Of a stretch of 44,547 bases of DNA, positions 39,481 through 44,547 are shown in pieces (position 1 is the first letter of the stretch; each line of letters starts with the position of its first letter). A model generated the notes under the pieces. It was not told the DNA's origin and ran no database searches. It was given only the letters and a program-made list of their open reading frames with translations. Source of the DNA: Chara braunii. Its lineage: Eukaryota > Streptophyta > Charophyceae > Charales > Characeae. The stretch covers positions 2,269,329 to 2,313,875 of the forward strand of contig BFEA01000027.1 of NCBI GenBank assembly GCA_003427395.1, given 5' to 3'. The position numbers and the translations under genes were made by a program.

Positions 39481-41405
39481 TTTCTCGCGGGAATTTTTCT
39501 GTTGTGGTGGACGAGGGCAAAGGATGGGAGGAAGGAAGCTAAAGGGACCGGGAACTCAGCGAGGGACCTAAAGGGCCAGCTTCTTCCATCCTTTCTCCAG
39601 TGCTTCCATTTGATTTGGGAGTCTTCAATGTCGGCCAAGGCCTTTCGAGGGCCCAGCCATTGTTCAAAAAATTGGGATGTGGCTCCCTCCACTTTCTGTT
39701 TTTTTGTCATGTCTGTGAGGAGCAGGTCGTCTTCAATTGTTTTTTTTGTGCTAGTCAGTCTGTCCCATGCCGCTTTGGTTGTAACGTGCAGGTAGTCCGC
39801 CATGTGTTCTTTGACCTAGATGAAACCGAAGGCATTGGTGTGTCTTTCCAATGAGCTGTGCGCCCTCCAGGCTACTACGAGCAGCTCCAACCTCATTATT
39901 TGGAACAAATTTGTCATGTACGGAGACCACGCGGGAGGATCGCCTGTATGTTTTCCAAGGAGGATCAGTGGCAGATCCCACGGATACCAGGAGCCCGTTA
40001 GCGCGTTCCAGGCCGCGTCCCACCATCTCCAGGTCTGGGCGGCCATCGAGCAGGCCAGGAGGCAGTGTTCCATTGTGGCTCTCATGGGTTGGGCTGACCT
40101 GCCGCAGTATCGACGAAAGGGAGAGAGACACCCTGTCTGCTCCAACTGTGTTCTGGATACGATCCAGTCTGGAGTGGGGAGGCAGTGGTATAGAATTTGT
40201 CATTGGAGGGCTCTATGTGATGTAGGCATTATGTGTGCATAAGGTATCTACATGAGTTCACCCCAGTCAATCATGGGGAGGCCCTAGTCCCTCTTCCATC
40301 TATAATTTTGGATTACACAGCCACCGCATGTTTTGTGTGCAGTATGCGGTACCCCTGTTTGACTATGTATTGCCACAGTTTTTTTGACTTGGCCTCCCCA
40401 TCTGTGGCCATTCCCAATCAGCAGGATCGAAAGGGAGTGCACAAATGGGGGTGGACGGCTCGAAAGCGTGATACGTATGGTCCGGTCCTTCGAGGACCCG
40501 GATTCTAATTAGGCCGGCCCAGTTAACTGTTACATCATCCTCCTCGGACCTCAGTAGTCTAGAGCATCTAACTTGTTGGTCGGTTATACGGTAGGCTTGG
40601 AGGGAGACTTTGTTAAACAAAATTTCCACCACTTTCCATACCATCGTTCGGCTGTGGAGGTCTTCATAGCGCACCACCCAGTCATGCTTTTCGATTGTTG
40701 GACCCTTTTTGAGTCACGCTAGCCAGGCTAGGGGGATGGTCATTTGGATGGACTCAAGTTTCTCAGTCCTCCTTTGGACATATTTAAGTTGGTCTTTTAG
40801 TTGTGCTTCAGTTTTCAATTGGCCCCTCCTGTCATCCCATATGTCCCCCATCGTGAAGATCCCTTTGGCCACGCACGAACGCCAGTGGGAACCGAGTGTG
40901 AGCTGCAGCGGGGTTCCGTTGTCGTCTAATATGCTCAGGTTACCGAAGAGAGGCTGTCTTCTTATTTCCTGCCAACGGAGTTGGAGGGGAAGGGGGGCGG
41001 GGCCCCATTATCCTCCACAGTTTGATGAGACTCGGCCATGGCGGATCATTGGCGGTATCCCTTTTGGCCCGGGTTTGTGGAGAGCCATTCCATTCTTTTA
41101 CTGAGGGGCCGGGTACAGACCAGGCCGTGTTTGTGAACCACTGCAACGGATGTACTGGTTTTTCAGCAGGTGAGGGAGGTGCCAGGTTGGCAATTTGGAT
41201 CAGTGCATATGGCGCCCACTAGATGTCGTTACCCAAAAGGAGCCAGATAATGACCTTAAATGAGAGGGCTCTTAATTGGTCCTCGGGCTCTAGCACCGCC
41301 AACCCTCCCTGCGCCCGGGGCTGGGAAACGTATTTCCATGCCACTCTGGATATGAAGGTTGGGTCATCATGGCTGTTTTTCCATATATTGAGCAACTGGC
41401 GATAA
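39471..41405 (-). pseudogene. LINE-E ORF2 C-terminal half, decayed
   Basis: Motifs are SRVAWKYVSQPRAQGGLAVL (~41330), EPEDQLRALSFKVIIWLLLG (~41270), WAPYALIQIA (~41215), HDWVVRYEDLHSRTM (~40675), AFEPSTPICALPFDPADWEW (~40450), the zf-RVT region with FRRYC and HCLLAC (~40110-40060), TWRWWDAAWNALTG and the C-terminal KWKHWRKDGRSW (~39570). The first zinc Cys is Arg (RRYC instead of CxxC). Stops and frame changes occur near 41220, 40945, 40710, 40360-40230 and 39815. Endonuclease and most of the reverse transcriptase are absent. Confidence 0.8.
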
Positions 41406-41419
41406 GTGCTTGCTTGATT

Positions 41420-41872
41420 GTTTGGGATACATAGAGGCGGTATAAATATAGATACCCGCAGCCCGATTGTTTGGGATCCATGGAGGTGGTCTGAATATAG
41501 ATAGGGGTAACTTCGGTAGAGTCACAAAAACGAGTTATAATTGCACTATGGGGCAAGATACATGCACTTGGGGCACCCTACCTGGCCAGAAATCTGGGTT
41601 GTATACATTGCCCGAACTGCAATTCGAAACTCTATCTTGGCCTACAGTGCAATTACAACTCATTTTTCTGACTCCCGTGTAGTTTCCCCATGTCGATCCT
41701 ACCATCTTTCCCAAACAGAACGCACCCTGTTCACGAAGGCATACAAGCTATTGTTCTGGTCCAATGCAGTGATGATGAGGGTGTTTGGGATCCATGAAGG
41801 TGATCTAAATATAGATATCCCGCAGCCCCATTGTTTGGGGTCCACGGGGGCGGTCTAAATTTAGATATACCG
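41420..41872. repeat. Paired ~47-bp direct repeats flanking a hairpin
   Basis: The phrase TTGTTTGGGATCCATGGAGG, followed by GGTCTAAATATAGATA and CCCGCAGCCC, occurs in diverged form four times: twice at 41420-41505 and twice at 41784-41870. Between the pairs, 41531-41560 and 41634-41662 are inverted repeats (words GAGTT.TAATTGCACT and CAAGATA). This looks like a small foldback element with duplicated ends. No gene is seen. Confidence 0.65.
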
Positions 41873-42190
41873 TCTTCCCCTGAACACAATGTGCCTTGAT
41901 CATGAACATATGCGAGCTTTTTTTTTTCCAGTTCGGTACAGTGATGATCAGGGTGCATTCTGTTTCAAATTGGGGAAAGACTGTAGCAGCTGCTATTTCA
42001 GTAAATGGCGCGAGGGGCCATTATTTTACTTGGAGATTTTCACCTGAACATACATGGCAGTTATCGCTACCGAACGAAATCTCCAGAAAAATGCTCATAT
42101 AACAGGATGCAAATAATGCAATGATCCCTTTAAACACCCAAAGATGGATCGGCGGAGCCTCCTCTTTTTTTTTCCTTTTTTTTTGTTTGT
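41873..42190. other. Unassigned spacer
   Basis: No gene or repeat could be recognised. T-rich patches lie at 41920-41930 and 42164-42187. Confidence 0.35.
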
Positions 42191-42293
42191 AATAAAACTC
42201 AGCGGAATCTAGTAGTCAGACGCAGATGAAGGTGATAAGAGCATAGCTTCCTACTAGATTCTTCTGACTACAAGATTCTGCTGAGTCTTATTT
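42191..42293. repeat. Inverted repeat hairpin, 30-bp arms, 42-nt loop
   Basis: The arms 42191-42220 and 42263-42293 pair with a few mismatches (words CTCAGC.GAATCT and GTAGTCAGA). The loop contains CTACTAGATTCT, which can also pair with GAATCTAGTAG of the left arm, so two alternative folds exist. It could be a tiny MITE or a small-RNA hairpin; neither is proven. Confidence 0.65.
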
Positions 42294-42697
42294 AAAAAGA
42301 CACCAAAAAAAAAAGAAGGTTCGTGGAGAAACGAACCTGCAGGCGAAAGTCTGTAAGCTAAGCTGGATGATGCTTCCAGTAGCAAAATCCCTGGGGTAAT
42401 GTGAGGTCACCAGCCTCAACTCTGGATTTTTTTTAATTATTATTATTATGTTTAAGGTAGTTTTGAAATGGAACTTATTATGGAAGTGGTTGAAATTTGA
42501 GCAAAAGAAAAAAAAAAAAAAACACCCACCCAAAGAGAGGAAGTGGAGATCCCCTGGGTGGTGTCAGAGCCTCGGGGCATGATCGCACTTTTGTGGCTTT
42601 AGGCATTTTTCCTCTTTTTTTTAAATATAAATGGCGATGGGCTTGAGATATGATTGTCAAACCAATTGGCCCCTGGTAGTTATCTAGTTCATCTGGA
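42294..42697. other. Unassigned spacer
   Basis: A-rich runs lie at 42305-42315 and 42508-42522. No gene is seen. Confidence 0.35.
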
Positions 42698-42836
42698 TTT
42701 TTTTTTTTTATTTTTTTTATTTTTTTTATTTTTTAACCACAAACAACCCGAGCTGATGCTCGGGGTGCTGGTAAGAGCAGACACCACTCTCATTACCAGG
42801 GAGGCTCCATCTATTGGTGGGAAGCAGCTCTGTACT
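42698..42836 (-). mobile_element. Short retroposon fragment, type A tail, poly(T) on the + strand
   Basis: On the + strand it starts with interrupted T runs (42698-42736), then ACCCGAGCTGATGCTCGGGG, GGTGCTGGTAAGAGCAGACA, and GGCTCCATCTATTGGTGGG, the inverse of the conserved core phrase. The hairpin part of the core is missing, so it is truncated at its 5' end. Confidence 0.7.
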
Positions 42837-42990
42837 TCAACAGTTCATGGGGGTGTAGCAAGTGAGCTAGGCTCATTGGGTACTTGGTCATTTCTTTTGA
42901 ATGAAGTTCAATGGACATCGCTTGCTGTTATCGGGTCCCGATACATCCAGTAAAATCCCGGCGAGACGTTCACAGGGAAGATTCACACAC

Positions 42991-43058
42991 CTGGGGCTGC
43001 TCATATCACCCCTTCTAGTAGACAGCCAAGGCTTTAAAAAAAAAAAAAAAAAAAAAAA
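42991..43058 (+). mobile_element. Type D tail with poly(A), core not recognised
   Basis: GGGGCTGCTCATATCACCCC, then CTAGTAGAC and CTTT before an A run of about 23, matches the tail of LINE-B (36968-37025). No hairpin core is visible just upstream, so this is a 3'-end fragment of the same LINE family. Confidence 0.6.
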
Positions 43059-43448
43059 CCTTTAAAAAAGGGCATATTGCCATATTCACACTAGGACTTG
43101 GTTTCTTTTTTTGACTGAGCTCTGGACGTGATTACAGTTGGATGCATCCAGGTCGACTCCTAAAGAGTTGAAACTCAGTCTGCTAGGGGAGGCAGTGGTA
43201 CTCTGGTACATTCAATTGCGACCGAAGTTCCTGTGATATGCAAGCGACCAGCAAGGGGGGGTTACCTTCAGTGACATGCCGGCCATAGGGATTGACAGAC
43301 CACGTGGGGCTCAAAATGGTAGGCTGAAGGGAGGCAGTGGTGGTTCACATTTCTGCTGTTCTATGCATACATTACACATCACAACTAGTGGTCCCATCTC
43401 ACCAGAAATGCCCGCCTGGACAGGGTGCACAATAACCCTGGCCTCACA
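43059..43448. other. Unassigned stretch before LINE-F
   Basis: No motif is clear. It may contain diverged LINE-F coding sequence, because the readable part begins without a visible boundary. Confidence 0.35.
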
Positions 43449-44547
43449 AGATATTGGGAGACAAAGAAGAGGGATGGTGGGCGTATGAAGCCTCCACCCC
43501 CATATCTGCTCTCCCGTTTGAATGGCAATGGGGCGGACGGACACCGCTTCCACTGTGGAAATTTACAGTCAAAGACTGCTACAGAAAGGTGCATAAGACA
43601 GTCGACACTACAGACATTGGTAAAAACCGTTGGCAGAGGGAGTCCGCCGTACCCACAGGCTCCCTTCGCAACTTCCGCTGGTCTCATTACACGGGCATAA
43701 TGCCTACCTCCCAGAGGGCGCTGCACTGGCAAATTGTACATCGGTGCATCCCGACCCCAGACTGGCTTGTGTCAAGATCCACACTTGAACAAAGGGGCAT
43801 GGCATCCCCCCTCCGTACCTTCTGTGGGCTATCCACGCAAAAGCTGCGGACAGACCTGGTGCATTGCCTCCTGGACTGGCCTATGGTCAACCAGATCTGG
43901 CAGTGGTGGGACGCTGTGTGGAGGCACCTCACAGGCATAGACCTCCCATGGAACCCTGGGACGCTGTTAATGGACCTACCCACCCGTACCCAGCACACAT
44001 GGTCCTCCTTTCAATCCACCCTCTTCAACTATACTCGCCTGGAAGTCCTGATGACGACCTGGCGAGCCCGGTGTTCTCACGAACGAAGACAACACACCTT
44101 TTGCTTCCCACAGGCCAGAGCTCACACTATAGATACAATCCGTACAAACATTCATCAGGCATGGAAAAACCTCAAAGAATCTTTGAAAACCGTGACTGAG
44201 GTCACTAAGAAAAGACAACGCATTCTTAGGTTAGAGATGGAATGGCTGGAACCATCGCGCAAGCTGGCGACGCTTGATGACAACAAAAACCTCCACTGGA
44301 AACAGTGGTGGCGAGACGAAACCAGCTGGACAAGATGGATCTTCCCACTCACCCGTAGATACTCCCAGACAGAATTGGCCATACTCCACCACCCTCCCGC
44401 ATCCGCCCACGATCTGCCACAGCATCCCCCACTCCCGACTCAAGCCCTGCCACCTCCCCCCTCCCCACCCCTCTATACCCCTCAGTCACCCCCTCTGCAC
44501 CAAACCTCGGACCAATCACCAGATAACCCACACTTCGCTCCAGGGGT
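43449..44547 (+). pseudogene. LINE-F ORF2 C-terminal part, open to the window edge
   Basis: The frame containing the ATG at 43700 has no stop from about 43449 to the end of the window. It reads YEASTPISALPFEWQWGG (~43487), LWKFTVKDCYRKV, FRWSHYTGIMPTSQRALHW (~43676), IVHRCIPTPDWL (~43736), IWQWWDAVWRHLTG (~43897), HERRQHTFCFPQARAHTID and NLHWKQWWRDE (~44290), then a Pro/His-rich end like the 3' flank of LINE-G. Two of the four zf-RVT ligands are lost: RTFC replaces CxxC and HCLLDW replaces HX4C. So although open, it is probably non-functional. Endonuclease and reverse transcriptase are not present. Confidence 0.8.

Larger units (their letters stand above)
38171..41405 (-). mobile_element. LINE-E, 5'-truncated L1-type element
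   Basis: Reading leftwards, the element has the ORF2 C-terminal half (41405-39471), a long 3' UTR containing an AT-rich foldback and a 116-bp tandem repeat, and then the 3' UTR phrases shared with LINE-CD. The hairpin core and type B tail (38316-38200) follow, and it ends in poly(T) at 38171-38189. The core here is CTGGGCCCGGTTCCCA, with C-G pairs replacing the A-T pair of other copies. The 5' limit at about 41405 abuts a 47-bp repeat cluster. Confidence 0.8.

Noticed and set aside
39751-40242. Open frames antisense or shifted to LINE-E
   Set aside because: They are shadows of the minus-strand zf-RVT coding sequence, whose motifs are clear in another frame.

Overview
The window is transposon-dense eukaryotic nuclear DNA in which I recognise no host gene. 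The LINE proteins carry an APE-type endonuclease, an L1-type reverse transcriptase and a C-terminal zf-RVT (CX2C...HX4C) domain. The LTR element has a CX2CX4HX4C gag knuckle, an initiator-Met-like primer site and a chromodomain-like pol tail. This combination is typical of green plants. The long glutamine-rich ORF1 and the style of gag remind me of charophyte algae such as Chara, but that is an impression and no database was searched. Two assembly gaps (15600-15942 and 29547-29829) and single Ns next to homopolymers fit a draft genome.

Layout. 1-4700: simple repeats, a tRNA-like block, a purine-rich tract, and a 2899-4580 segment of diverged direct repeats. 4727-4903: a short poly(A) retroposon. 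5034-14660: LINE-A (+), the most complete element, with a long ORF1 and a decayed ORF2. 14661-15599: 3'-end fragments of the same LINE group. 16607-18465: LINE-G (-), 5'-truncated. 18466-19917: GGAGG minisatellite and (GA)n/(CT)n tracts. 19918-37505: a nest of elements. 37524-38110: a heptamer repeat and a foldback element. 38171-41405: LINE-E (-), holding a 116-bp tandem repeat and an AT-rich foldback. 41420-43060: short hairpins, repeats and retroposon tails. 43449-44547: LINE-F (+), running off the right edge.

The nest can be read from coding continuity. LINE-CD (-) is cut inside its reverse transcriptase, with halves at 37505-37027 and 23420-19918. The insert is the 5'-truncated LINE-B (+, 23424-37025). 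LINE-B was hit by a short retroposon (36116-36290, with a 10-bp target duplication) and by a chromovirus-like LTR retrotransposon (24681-35267, -). The LTR element's protease was then split by a hAT-like DNA element (29397-30920) with a perfect 8-bp target duplication and a large internal palindrome.

The most interesting pattern is a shared 3' module. Five LINE copies (A, B, CD, E, G) end with the same short hairpin core, in the same orientation as the ORF, about 0.2-1.3 kb after the ORF2 stop, followed by one of several interchangeable tails and usually poly(A). The core also occurs without a LINE ORF, as short retroposons. Its stem shows a compensatory base-pair change, which suggests a conserved RNA structure used for retrotransposition. 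None of the elements looks autonomous now: the LINE ORF2s carry stops, frameshifts or lost zinc ligands, and the LTR reverse transcriptase has YLDN where YLDD is expected.
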